In this document: piece after piece, positions 6,488 through 13,753 of the stretch | How the letters are laid out: the number at the start of each line of letters is the position of its first letter | Position numbering within the stretch: position 1 is the stretch's first letter | NCBI GenBank assembly: GCA_964608575.1 | Contig: CAZSPW010000027.1 | Coordinates: 1 to 19,799 of the forward strand | Length of the DNA stretch: 19,799 nt | Origin: JAMIFN01 sp964608575 | GTDB taxonomy: Bacteria; Pseudomonadota; Gammaproteobacteria; Burkholderiales; Burkholderiaceae_C | Direction of reading: 5' to 3' | Translations under genes and position numbers: made by a program | Notes under the pieces: model-generated | Database searches by the model: none | Told to the model about the DNA's origin: nothing | What the model saw: the letters and a program-made list of their open reading frames with translations, nothing else

Positions 6488-7738
6488 ATGCAACAACAAA
6501 CATCATCAAAAGTTGAAGAACATTGGCGCGGGCCGGTTTGGGCACTGCCCGTATTGCTGGCATTGCTGAGCATGCTCGGTCCATTTTCTATTGATACATA
6601 TATCCCAGCATTCTCGGCTATCGCGCAAAGCTTAGGCGCCGATGCCGTGAGCATGCAGCAAACGCTGTCGGCGTATTTGCTGGGCTTTGCCATCATGAAT
6701 TTGTTTCATGGTGCCTTGGCCGATAGTTTTGGCCGCCGCCCCGTGGTGTTATGGACGATAGCCGTTTTTACCTTAGCCTCGGTTGGCTGTGCGTTTTCGC
6801 AAAGCGTGATGGATTTGATTTTTTACCGCTTTGTGCAAGGGCTATCGGCTGGCGGCGGCATGGTGGTTTCGCGTGCGGTGATTCGCGATTTGTTTGAACC
6901 CGCGCAAGCGCAAAAAGTCATGAGCCAAGTGACGATTTATTTTGGCGTTGCACCAGCGATTGCGCCCATCGTCGGCGGTTTTTTGCTGGGCCACGCCAGC
7001 TGGCACGGCATTTTCTGGTTTTTGGCGGCCATGGGTGTTTTGATTGGTCTGGCCAATTGGAAAATGCTGCCCGAGACCCTACACCCAGACAATAAGCAGC
7101 CTTTCAGTGTGCGGCATTTGATGCGGGGCTATAAAGAGCTGGGTTTGTCTCCGCATTTTCTGCTGCTCTGCGTAGCCAGCGGTATTCCCTTCAACGGGAT
7201 GTTTTTGTATTTGCTGTCAGCGCCTGAGTTTTTGGGCACGCATTTAAAGCTGCAACCTGGCGAGTTTTTCTGGTTTTTCCTAGCCACCATCAGTGGCATC
7301 ATGGGCGGGGCTTTTGTCAGTGGGCGGTTGGCGGGCAAAATTGCACCGCGCCATCAAATTCGCCACGGCTTTGTCATCATGCTATTGGTGGCAGTGGTCA
7401 ATTTGATTTTGAATTTTTTGATTCCTGCGCATGTCAGTTGGGCCTTGATTCCTATAGGGATTTTTGCTTTTGGCTGGTCGCTCATGGTGCCTGTAGTCAC
7501 GCTATTGGTGCTGGATTTATTTCCTGAACGGCGCGGCATGGCTTCGTCGTTGCAAGCGGCTATCGGTTCGGCGGCTAATGGTGTAGTCGCTGGTGCCTTA
7601 GCACCTTTGGTAATGCACAGCACGCGCTGGCTGGCTTTGGCTTCATTGGCTTTGATGCTGGTTGGCCTAGGAGCCTGGTTGTTGATTTTGAAACGCTGGC
7701 CCGATACTGGGCGTTTGCCCAAAAACATGGGTATTTAA
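6488..7738 (+). CDS. Bcr/CflA-family multidrug efflux MFS transporter (second copy)
   Basis: This is a 416-residue inner-membrane antiporter with about 12 hydrophobic segments. The first segment has the Bcr-type acidic motif LGPFSIDTYIPAF (residues 30-42). Motif A is GALADSFGRRPV (75-86), the R..QG motif is RFVQGLSAGGG, and motif C-like APAIAPIVGG follows. The C-terminal half keeps PERRGMASSLQAAIGSAANG, also typical. The start is not settled by a ribosome site. ATG 6488 gives the usual short N-terminal tail, while ATG 6467 or TTG 6431 would add 7 or 19 residues. The protein is clearly diverged from the pump at 219-1484, so this is not a recent duplication. It is divergent from the aldehyde dehydrogenase gene. 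Exported compounds are unknown. Confidence 0.88.
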   Translation: MQQQTSSKVEEHWRGPVWALPVLLALLSMLGPFSIDTYIPAFSAIAQSLGADAVSMQQTLSAYLLGFAIMNLFHGALADSFGRRPVVLWTIAVFTLASVGCAFSQSVMDLIFYRFVQGLSAGGGMVVSRAVIRDLFEPAQAQKVMSQVTIYFGVAPAIAPIVGGFLLGHASWHGIFWFLAAMGVLIGLANWKMLPETLHPDNKQPFSVRHLMRGYKELGLSPHFLLLCVASGIPFNGMFLYLLSAPEFLGTHLKLQPGEFFWFFLATISGIMGGAFVSGRLAGKIAPRHQIRHGFVIMLLVAVVNLILNFLIPAHVSWALIPIGIFAFGWSLMVPVVTLLVLDLFPERRGMASSLQAAIGSAANGVVAGALAPLVMHSTRWLALASLALMLVGLGAWLLILKRWPDTGRLPKNMGI

Positions 7739-7832
7739 GGCGGGGCTTTGTGCTTGCGGCCAAATGCAGTAGATGACCTTGGTGTACTGCGCCTAAACTT
7801 TACTTTATTCCAACCGCTTTGAAATTTTTGCT

Positions 7833-8984
7833 ATGACGACAGAGAATAAGCCGACCAACCAACACGCGGCAGAGCGCAAAGGCCCATTGGCGGGTGTGCG
7901 CGTGGTGGAGTTTGCAGGCATAGGCCCAGGCCCCTTTGCTGCGATGCTGCTGGCCGATATGGGCGCAGATGTGATCACGATCGAAACGCCCAGTAAAGGC
8001 GTGGTGGGGCAGCGCAATCCCATCAACCGTGGCAAACGCTCAGTGGCGCTGAATTTGAAGAAAAAGGGCGATTGGCAAGCAGCTTTTGCCTTGGCAAGCC
8101 GCGCTGATGTCGTCATCGAAGGCTATCGCCCAGGCGTGATGGAGCGCCTGGGTTTAGGCCCTGAGCAACTGCATCAAGCCAATCCCAAAATCGTGTTTGG
8201 CCGCATGACGGGCTGGGGGCAAACCGGCCCTATGGCCAAAATGGCAGGGCATGACATCAACTATGTAGCGCTTAGTGGCGCCTTGGCGCTGGCCACGCGC
8301 CCAGGGCAAGCCCCAGTGATCCCGCCGACTATTGTGGGCGATATCGGCGGCGCGCTGTATCTGGCTTTTGGTGTGGTTTGCGCCCTTTTTGAATGCACCA
8401 AAAGTGGCATGGGGCAGGTGATAGATGCCGCCATCGTTGATAGTGTTGCCCATATGCAAAGCCTGGTGCACGCTTTCCGCGCCATGGGTTTGTGGAACGA
8501 TGCGCCCAGCCAAAACTTTTTCGCTAATACCTCGCATTTCTACGAGACTTTTGTCTGCGCTGATGGCAAATACTTGGCCGTGGGTGCGATTGAAACACCA
8601 TTTTATTTAGAGCTGATTACCAAGCTGGATTTGTTCGAAGAGCTGGTGGCTAGCCAGCACCGCCCCGAAGAGTGGCCAGAGCTGAAAAAAATCGTGGCCG
8701 CCCGTATTGCTGAGCACAGCCAAGCGCACTGGATGGAAGTGTTTGCAGGCTCAGACGCTTGCGCCGTGCCTGTGTTGGATTATCAAGCTGCTGCCGCGCA
8801 TCCGCATCATCAGGCACGCGGCACTTTTGTTGAGGTCAATGGCTTTGTGCAAGCCGCGCCTGCACCGCGCTTTTCGCGTAGCGCCACCCGCGCCCCATCA
8901 GCAGGGGCTTATCTGGGCGAACACACTGCTGAAGTCTTGGCCGAGCTGCAAGGGCAGCAAAGCCCAACTGCAGCCGCAGCTTAA
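7833..8984 (+). CDS. Family III CoA transferase, alpha-methylacyl-CoA racemase-like
   Basis: At 383 residues this is a family III (CaiB/BaiF fold) protein. It is closest to alpha-methylacyl-CoA racemases, which epimerise 2-methyl-branched acyl-CoAs so that beta-oxidation can proceed. The three residues known to be catalytic in the mycobacterial racemase appear in matching motifs: H140 in GHDINY, D170 in VGDIGGALYL and E254 in GAIETPFY. Their presence favours racemase over transferase. The N-terminal block LAGVRVVEFAGIGPGPFAAMLLADMGADVI is typical. The protein ends in a low-complexity Ala/Pro/Gln tail. ATG 7833 has no clear ribosome site. Its TAA (8982-8984) abuts the ATG of the next gene, so the two are probably co-translated. 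Confidence 0.9.
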   Translation: MTTENKPTNQHAAERKGPLAGVRVVEFAGIGPGPFAAMLLADMGADVITIETPSKGVVGQRNPINRGKRSVALNLKKKGDWQAAFALASRADVVIEGYRPGVMERLGLGPEQLHQANPKIVFGRMTGWGQTGPMAKMAGHDINYVALSGALALATRPGQAPVIPPTIVGDIGGALYLAFGVVCALFECTKSGMGQVIDAAIVDSVAHMQSLVHAFRAMGLWNDAPSQNFFANTSHFYETFVCADGKYLAVGAIETPFYLELITKLDLFEELVASQHRPEEWPELKKIVAARIAEHSQAHWMEVFAGSDACAVPVLDYQAAAAHPHHQARGTFVEVNGFVQAAPAPRFSRSATRAPSAGAYLGEHTAEVLAELQGQQSPTAAAA

Positions 8985-9770
8985 ATGGCCAAGCCTCGCC
9001 GCCGCCCTTTTGTCTTGGCATGCACGATGGCTGCGCTGGGGGCAGCCACTAGCGCATGGTCGGCTCCGCATGCAGCGGCACCAGCTCCCCCAGTGCCAGC
9101 CTCTCAGCTTGCGCCTGTGCGCCCCGCTTTCGCCCAGGCTGGCACTTGGCATTACCGTGTCAGCACGGCCTACTTTGCTGGCAGCATTGCGCGCGCGCAA
9201 ATGCAGTTTCAGCCTAGGCCAGCGCAAGCTTATAGTGCCAGTTTGGCGGTTAGCGTTGCCGGACAAAATCTGCTGCAAATGCAAACCCTAGGCACACGCG
9301 CAGGCGCAGGGCAAGCCGCTTATTTACTGCCCAGCAGTTTTACCGAGCGCGTGATGGGGGCGCGCAAAGAGGTGCGGCAAGAAAAAGGCCAGGCATTTTT
9401 CCCAGAACGAAATTTGCGCTTCGCCTTGCCTGCGCAGGCCACTGATAGTGTCAGTATTCATTACCAACTGCAGCAGTGGTTAGCCAGCGGTGCCTTGCCT
9501 GCCAAGGCGGGGGCTTATCGCGATGTGTGGCTGATGCGGCCTGAGGGCATTTTTCACTGGCGTTATGCCGTTCAAGGTATGCAAATCTTGGATATAGAGG
9601 GGCTAGGCAAAGTGCCTGCCCTGCATCTGGTGCCTCAGCCTTTGGGTAAAGGCACGGCAAAGTCTGAATTGTGGTTTGCTCCAAGCTTGGGCTGGGCACC
9701 GGTGCGCATCAGAATGCAATTGCTAGACAAAACTTGGGTAGAGATGAATTGGCTAGAAACAGGCAAGTGA
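8985..9770 (+). CDS. Secreted DUF3108 domain protein
   Basis: This 261-residue protein starts with a basic n-region and a hydrophobic stretch (MAKPRRRPF, then VLACTMAALGAATSAWSA), consistent with an export signal cleaved near residue 27. An Ala/Pro linker follows (HAAAPAPPVPASQLAP), then a beta-rich domain. The C-terminal part, with GLGKVPALHLV, ELWFAPSLGWAPVRIRMQ and a final WVEMNWL strand, matches the DUF3108 pattern common in betaproteobacteria. Function is unknown; it probably works in the periplasm or at the outer membrane. Its ATG directly follows the preceding TAA with no spacer and no separate ribosome site, so translation probably depends on the upstream gene. A functional link to the racemase is not otherwise supported. 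Confidence 0.78.
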   Translation: MAKPRRRPFVLACTMAALGAATSAWSAPHAAAPAPPVPASQLAPVRPAFAQAGTWHYRVSTAYFAGSIARAQMQFQPRPAQAYSASLAVSVAGQNLLQMQTLGTRAGAGQAAYLLPSSFTERVMGARKEVRQEKGQAFFPERNLRFALPAQATDSVSIHYQLQQWLASGALPAKAGAYRDVWLMRPEGIFHWRYAVQGMQILDIEGLGKVPALHLVPQPLGKGTAKSELWFAPSLGWAPVRIRMQLLDKTWVEMNWLETGK

Positions 9771-9778
9771 TCATTTAA

Positions 9779-9843
9779 ATTTGATAGCTGCCCAGGCAGT
9801 AATGGCGACCTAAAAGCCATAAAACATATTTAAAAATAGGCTT
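9779..9843 (-). repeat. Dispersed two-hairpin intergenic repeat, copy 4 (reverse)
   Basis: Read on the minus strand it runs GCCTATTTTTA, then ATGGCTTTTAGGTCGCCAT, then CTGCCTGGGCAGCTATCAAATTT. It is full length like copy 1. Both arms pair: ATGGC with GCCAT, and CTGCC with GGCAG. It fills the gap between the convergent DUF3108 and chalcone-isomerase-like genes and may act as their terminator in the absence of a classic one. Confidence 0.65.
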
Positions 9844-9855
9844 GATGTTGCGTGC

Positions 9856-10470
9856 TTAGCGTTTCAAACCCAAGATGCGCTCTTTCATTTCTTGTTCTGC
9901 AGGGCGTTTACCAATAAAGATGCGCAACACGGCGGCGTAAAAATCTGCCCCAGCTATTGCCTGCCCTGCTGTTTTGCCATTCACACTGATGACTAGACCT
10001 TGTTCAGGCACAAAATCCATATTGATGATATCGCCTGATTTGACTCGCCCTAGGCTATCGATGGTGGCGGCAAAGGCTTGTGTGCGCGCTGCCAAAGCTG
10101 CCTGTTGCTCTGGGCTATGGTTTTTTTCTATGCCACGCACCAAGGCTTTTTTAAACTCTTTGCCAGCTACGCCATAGTTCATGCGGATTTGGATCCGTTT
10201 GGCCCCTGGCATCTGGAGAATCGTTTCTGGGTCATGCGACAGTTCGGGCAAATACAGAGCCGTAGCAAACACCCGCATAAAAATAACAGGCACGCTGCGA
10301 CCGCCTACGCCATTGAGCTGCAGCTCCTGCTGGCCTAGGGTGATGGTGTTGTCAAACTGGTGGCCGTAAAACGGTGTTTTCGGCGTTGCGGCGCTGGCAC
10401 TCAATGCCCAGCATAAAACCAGGGCGCAGACGCTGCGCTGCAATAAACTCAGTACGCTTGCAGTAGCCAT
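9856..10470 (-). CDS. Secreted chalcone-isomerase-like protein
   Basis: The product is 204 residues from ATG 10470, chosen because TAAGGAGG lies 5 nt upstream and the protein then begins with a clean signal peptide (MATASVLSLLQRSVCALVLC, cleavage likely after ASA near 27). The mature part shows the bacterial chalcone-isomerase-like pattern: LNGVGGRSVPVIFMRVFATALYL near the N-terminus, a middle GVAGKEFKKALVRGIEKN helix, and GDIINMDFVPEQGLVISVNGK towards the end. Bacterial members are periplasmic, of uncertain function, and are thought to bind small hydrophobic ligands rather than make flavonoids. The gene starts 10 nt after the rppH stop. Its ribosome site begins in that TAA, so it is likely translationally coupled to rppH. 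It converges on the DUF3108 gene across repeat copy 4. Confidence 0.82.
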   Translation of the reverse strand: MATASVLSLLQRSVCALVLCWALSASAATPKTPFYGHQFDNTITLGQQELQLNGVGGRSVPVIFMRVFATALYLPELSHDPETILQMPGAKRIQIRMNYGVAGKEFKKALVRGIEKNHSPEQQAALAARTQAFAATIDSLGRVKSGDIINMDFVPEQGLVISVNGKTAGQAIAGADFYAAVLRIFIGKRPAEQEMKERILGLKR

Positions 10471-10475
10471 GATTG

Positions 10476-10483
10476 CCTCCTTA
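10476..10483 (-). promoter_or_regulatory. Ribosome binding site overlapping the rppH stop codon
   Basis: On the minus strand TAAGGAGG begins with the TAA of rppH and lies 5 nt before ATG 10470. It fixes the start of the chalcone-isomerase-like gene and suggests that ribosomes ending rppH reinitiate there. Confidence 0.7.
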
Positions 10484-11260
10484 GCCGGCTTGTTCTTGCC
10501 CTTGCGGGTCGGGGTCAAAGCTGGCATCTGGGGGTAAATCCAGACGCAGACCAGACAGCAGCAAGGAGCGCCCGCGCTCTATACCAACGCGCCGCTCTCC
10601 TAGGCGTGGGGTATGGATGGCAGGCTTTGCATGGCTAGCACGGTGTTGGCCGTCTTGGTCTGCAGAGGTATCTGCATGCGCTATCGCTGGGTCAAATTGA
10701 GCACAACCATAGCCTTGCGGCGGCAAGTGCTCAGATTCTGCGCTGCGCACCGATTGGCGCAAATAGCGACTGCCGCCACGATGTTCGCGTTTGGGCAGGT
10801 AGCGCGCCAGCTCGGTTAATGCCATTTCGTACACCCCGCGCTTGAACTCCACCACCACTTCTAGGGGCACCCAATAATCATTCCAGCGCCAAGCGTCGAA
10901 CTCGGGCTTTTCGGTGGCCCGTAGGTTTAAATCCCAGTCATTGCCAATGAGCTGAAGCAAAAACCAAATTTGCTTTTGGCCTTTATAAAAGCCTCTGGAT
11001 TCGCGCCGAATAAATCGGTCTGGCACTTCATAGCGCAACCAGTTGCGGGTACGGGCAACAATCCGCACATGTTCAGGCTTTAAGCCCACCTCTTCATGCA
11101 GCTCGCGGAACATGGCTTGTTCGGGATTTTCACCCCTATCAATACCGCCCTGCGGAAACTGCCACGAATGGGTGCGGATACGCTTGCCCCAAAATACCTG
11201 ATTTCTCTGGTTGAGCAGGATAATGCCGACATTCGGCCTGAAGCCGTCGCGGTCGAGCAT
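10481..11260 (-). CDS. rppH: RNA pyrophosphohydrolase (Nudix), with long C-terminal tail
   Basis: RppH removes pyrophosphate from 5'-triphosphate RNA and so starts mRNA decay. The start is ATG 11260 (MLDRDGFRPNVGIIL), with a GAGG site 7 nt upstream; a TTG at 11266 would add two residues. The Nudix box runs G38 to L60 (GGIDRGE, then REL.EEVGL), with metal-binding E53, E56 and E57 intact. The core ends near residue 160. A tail of about 95 residues follows, rich in Arg, His, Pro and Gln and ending LPPDASFDPDPQGQEQAG. The core alone matches E. coli-type RppH of about 175 residues; longer tails ending in an LPPGA.F-like motif occur in Burkholderiales. The tail looks disordered. The gene diverges from proS and is coupled to the chalcone-isomerase-like gene. 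Confidence 0.93.
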   Translation of the reverse strand: MLDRDGFRPNVGIILLNQRNQVFWGKRIRTHSWQFPQGGIDRGENPEQAMFRELHEEVGLKPEHVRIVARTRNWLRYEVPDRFIRRESRGFYKGQKQIWFLLQLIGNDWDLNLRATEKPEFDAWRWNDYWVPLEVVVEFKRGVYEMALTELARYLPKREHRGGSRYLRQSVRSAESEHLPPQGYGCAQFDPAIAHADTSADQDGQHRASHAKPAIHTPRLGERRVGIERGRSLLLSGLRLDLPPDASFDPDPQGQEQAG

Positions 11261-11342
11261 AATCAAACCTCAAAATTTTTAAAAACTGGCACGATTATGC
11301 AGGCGAAACCCGCTGGCAACAAGCTGCCCCTCATCAAGTCCG

Positions 11343-11348
11343 TATAAA
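11343..11348 (+). promoter_or_regulatory. Candidate -10 element of proS (leaderless)
   Basis: TATAAA ends 5 nt before the proS ATG at 11354, so transcription from it would begin at or just inside the start codon. No Shine-Dalgarno sequence and no strong -35 are visible. Confidence 0.4.
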
Positions 11349-11353
11349 TCCTC

Positions 11354-13102
11354 ATGAAAGCCTCGCAATTTCTGATTTCCACGCTCAAAGAAGCGCCCGC
11401 TGATGCGGAAGTCGTCAGCCACCAATTGATGACCCGTGCAGGCATGATCAAAAAATTAGGCGCTGGCATCTACAACTACATGCCGCTGGGGCTGCGCGTG
11501 ATTCGCAAGGTCGAAGCCATCATCCGCGAAGAAATGAACAAGGCCGGCGCGATAGAGCTGACCATGCCCGTGGTGCAACCGGCCGAGCTGTGGCAAGAGA
11601 CGGCTCGCTTTGAAAAAATGGGGCCTGAGCTGCTGCGCATACAAGACCGGCATGGGCGCGACTTCATCATCCAGCCCACCAGTGAAGAAGTGGTCACTGA
11701 CATCGCGCGGCAAGAGTTCAAAAGCTATAAACAGCTGCCGAAAAATCTGTATCAAATCCAAACCAAATTTCGTGACGAACGCCGCCCGCGTTTTGGCCTG
11801 ATGCGCGGGCGCGAATTCATCATGAAAGACGCTTACAGTTTTGATAAAGACGCAGCCAGCGCCAAAGCCAGTTATCAAAATATGGCGGCGGCTTACCGCA
11901 AAATCTTTGATCGTTTTGGCCTGCGCTACCGCGCCGTTGCTGCCGATAGCGGCGCCATAGGTGGCGATTTGAGCGAAGAATTCCAAGTCATCGCCGCTAC
12001 GGGTGAAGATGCCATCATCTATTGCCCGCAAAGTGATTACGCCGCCAATATCGAAAAAGCGGAAGCGCTGGCACCCACGCACAGCCGCCCAGCGCCTGCG
12101 CAAGCCATGCAAAAAGTGGCCACACCAGGCAAAACCACTTGTGCGGATGTGGCTGAGTTTTTGGGCATTGCCCTGCAGCGCATGGTCAAATCTGTGGTGA
12201 TTGCCACTGATAGCCGCAACGAAAAAGGCGAAGTCGTCAAAACCCAGCTGCATTTGCTGCTGCTGCGCGGCGATCACGAGGTCAATGAAGTCAAAGTCGG
12301 CAAGCTAGCGGGTTTAGCCGATTGGCGTTTAGCCAGCAGCGCGGAAATTGAAGCGCATTTTGGCTGCAAACCTGGCTATCTAGGCCCCGTGGGCGCACCA
12401 CAGCCGCTATCTATCATTGCCGACCGCGAAGTGGCACTGATGGCCGATTTTGTCTGCGGTGCCAACGAAGTGGACGCCCACCTGCAAGGCGTAAACTGGG
12501 GGCGCGATTTGTCCGAGCCGCAATTGGTAGCCGACATCCGCAATGTGGTCGAAGGCGACCTATCGCCTTGCGGCAGGGGCAAACTGGCCATTGAGCGCGG
12601 CATCGAGATTGGCCATGTGTTTTATCTGGGGCAGAAATATTCCAAAACCATGAACGCCACTTTCTTGGATACCGACGGCAAACCCAAACCTTTTGAGATG
12701 GGCTGCTACGGCATAGGTGTCACGCGTCTGCCCGCCGCCGCCATTGAGCAAAACCACGATGCCAAAGGCATCATCTGGCCAGACGCGATTGCGCCTTTCA
12801 CGGCAGTGATTTGCCCCGTCGGTGCAGACCGCAGCCCCGCCGTCCAAGAAGCGGCTGAAACCCTATATGCCCAACTCTTGAGCGCAGGCGTGGATGTGAT
12901 TTTGGACGACCGCGGCGAGCGCCCAGGCGCCATGTTTGCCGATTGGGAACTGATAGGCGTGCCGCACCGCATCACCATAGGCGACAAATCGCTCAAAGAC
13001 GGCCAGGTGGAATACCAACACCGCCGTGCTGAAGCCGCTGAGCGCGTGGCATTGGCTGCGATTTTTCCATTCATGGAACAAAAACTCGGTCTTAAATCTT
13101 GA
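11354..13102 (+). CDS. proS: Prolyl-tRNA synthetase, bacterial type with editing domain
   Basis: ProRS charges tRNA-Pro with proline in the cytosol. The 582-residue length and layout are those of the bacterial class II form. A catalytic domain carries motif 2 (FRDERRPRFGLMRG, about 139-152). An inserted editing domain spans roughly 225-390, with the conserved Lys in RMVKSVVIATD. It is followed by motif 3 (GCYGIGVTRLPAAAIEQNHD) and a C-terminal anticodon-binding domain (TAVICPVGAD, ILDDRGERPGAMFADWELIGVPHRI). The editing domain hydrolyses Ala-tRNA-Pro in this family. ATG 11354 gives the family N-terminus MKASQFLISTLKEAP and has no ribosome site. It diverges from rppH (93-nt gap) and is followed by repeat copy 5, with no classic terminator seen. 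Confidence 0.98.
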   Translation: MKASQFLISTLKEAPADAEVVSHQLMTRAGMIKKLGAGIYNYMPLGLRVIRKVEAIIREEMNKAGAIELTMPVVQPAELWQETARFEKMGPELLRIQDRHGRDFIIQPTSEEVVTDIARQEFKSYKQLPKNLYQIQTKFRDERRPRFGLMRGREFIMKDAYSFDKDAASAKASYQNMAAAYRKIFDRFGLRYRAVAADSGAIGGDLSEEFQVIAATGEDAIIYCPQSDYAANIEKAEALAPTHSRPAPAQAMQKVATPGKTTCADVAEFLGIALQRMVKSVVIATDSRNEKGEVVKTQLHLLLLRGDHEVNEVKVGKLAGLADWRLASSAEIEAHFGCKPGYLGPVGAPQPLSIIADREVALMADFVCGANEVDAHLQGVNWGRDLSEPQLVADIRNVVEGDLSPCGRGKLAIERGIEIGHVFYLGQKYSKTMNATFLDTDGKPKPFEMGCYGIGVTRLPAAAIEQNHDAKGIIWPDAIAPFTAVICPVGADRSPAVQEAAETLYAQLLSAGVDVILDDRGERPGAMFADWELIGVPHRITIGDKSLKDGQVEYQHRRAEAAERVALAAIFPFMEQKLGLKS

Positions 13103-13121
13103 TTTTGAGTATCTTTTTGCT

Positions 13122-13157
13122 GTTTAAGGCCGTCAAAACTGCCTGAGCAGCTATCTT
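13122..13157 (+). repeat. Dispersed two-hairpin intergenic repeat, copy 5
   Basis: This copy reads GTTTAAGGCCGTCAAAA then CTGCCTGAGCAGCTATC. The right hairpin is perfect, CTGC (13139-13142) with GCAG (13147-13150). It lies between proS and the glyoxalase-fold gene, both on the plus strand. Confidence 0.6.
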
Positions 13158-13196
13158 TTTATTTAATTCATTTTTTCATTTTTGGAACAATCCATC

Positions 13197-13691
13197 ATGG
13201 CTAGCAATACCCCTCGCCCCTTCAAAGTCCTCGGCATCCAACAAATCGCCATCGGCGGCTTGGATAAAAAGCGCCTGCAAAAACTCTGGATCGACATACT
13301 CGGCCTGGAACTGACGGGGACTTTTCAGTCTGAACGCGAAAATGTGGACGAAGACATTGCCGCCATAGGCGTGGGCCCTTTCAAGGTCGAAGTCGATCTG
13401 ATGCAACCCATGGACCCCGAGAAAAAACCCGCAGTCCACGCCACGCCGCTGAACCACATCGGCCTGTGGATAGACGACCTGCCCAAAGCCGTGGAATGGA
13501 TGACGGCGCAAGGCGTGCGCTTTGCCCCAGGCGGCATCCGCGCCGGCGCGGCAGGTTTTGATATTTGCTTTTTGCACCCTAAAGCCAATGAGGAATTTCC
13601 TATTGCGGGCGAAGGCGTGCTGATCGAGCTGGTGCAAGCGCCCGCCGAAGTGGTAGCGGCTTTTGCTAAATTGGCGGCGGCGCCGGTTTAA
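13197..13691 (+). CDS. VOC-superfamily (glyoxalase-fold) metalloprotein
   Basis: This is a 164-residue protein from ATG 13197 (MASNTPRPFKVLGIQQ). A TTG at 13182 would add five residues without a better ribosome site. It has two beta-alpha-beta-beta-beta modules, each opening with a typical strand: IQQIAIGG at 14-21 and LNHIGLWIDDL at 85-95. Candidate metal ligands fall at the glyoxalase positions: Q16, E65 (KVEVDL), H87 and E144 (VLIELVQ). This Gln-Glu-His-Glu set is like eukaryotic-type glyoxalase I, so a lactoylglutathione-lyase-like or epimerase reaction is possible, but the family is too varied for a firm call. Members near this one are often annotated as lactoylglutathione lyase. It lies 94 nt after proS, with repeat copy 5 between them. 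Confidence 0.82.
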   Translation: MASNTPRPFKVLGIQQIAIGGLDKKRLQKLWIDILGLELTGTFQSERENVDEDIAAIGVGPFKVEVDLMQPMDPEKKPAVHATPLNHIGLWIDDLPKAVEWMTAQGVRFAPGGIRAGAAGFDICFLHPKANEEFPIAGEGVLIELVQAPAEVVAAFAKLAAAPV

Positions 13692-13715
13692 GCCCCTGTC
13701 CGGGCTTCATTCCAG

Positions 13716-13753
13716 AACCCATCCACGCCTCCTTAGGCTGGCTGGGTTTTTCT
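13716..13753. terminator. Probable terminator between VOC gene and helicase
   Basis: AACCCA (13716-13721) pairs with TGGGTT (13743-13748), and inside it GCCT (13727-13730) pairs with AGGC (13735-13738). The T-rich tail TTTCTTT follows on the plus strand. The stem is interrupted, so this is a probable rather than a strong terminator. A shorter AAGCCC/GGGCTT hairpin lies at 13690-13707 without a T-run. Confidence 0.5.

Noticed and set aside
219..7738. The two Bcr/CflA pumps as ends of a recent duplication or composite mobile element.
   Set aside because: The proteins differ widely even in the conserved first two helices, and no flanking repeats or transposase were seen.
8707..9291. A 194-codon frame bridging the racemase and DUF3108 genes in another frame.
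   Set aside because: It overlaps two well-supported genes, is full of Arg/Leu/Ser/Pro shadow composition and has no start signal.
10471..10527. A 19-residue upstream extension of the chalcone-isomerase-like protein.
   Set aside because: It would overlap rppH and hide the signal peptide; the TAAGGAGG site clearly serves ATG 10470.
11456..12277. A 273-codon open frame antisense to proS, and similar long antisense frames over queF (17106-17822), cysB (18279-18929) and ilvD (2903-3340, plus strand).
   Set aside because: They lie wholly inside genes with clear families, have no ribosome site or recognisable motif, and follow from the codon bias of the sense gene.
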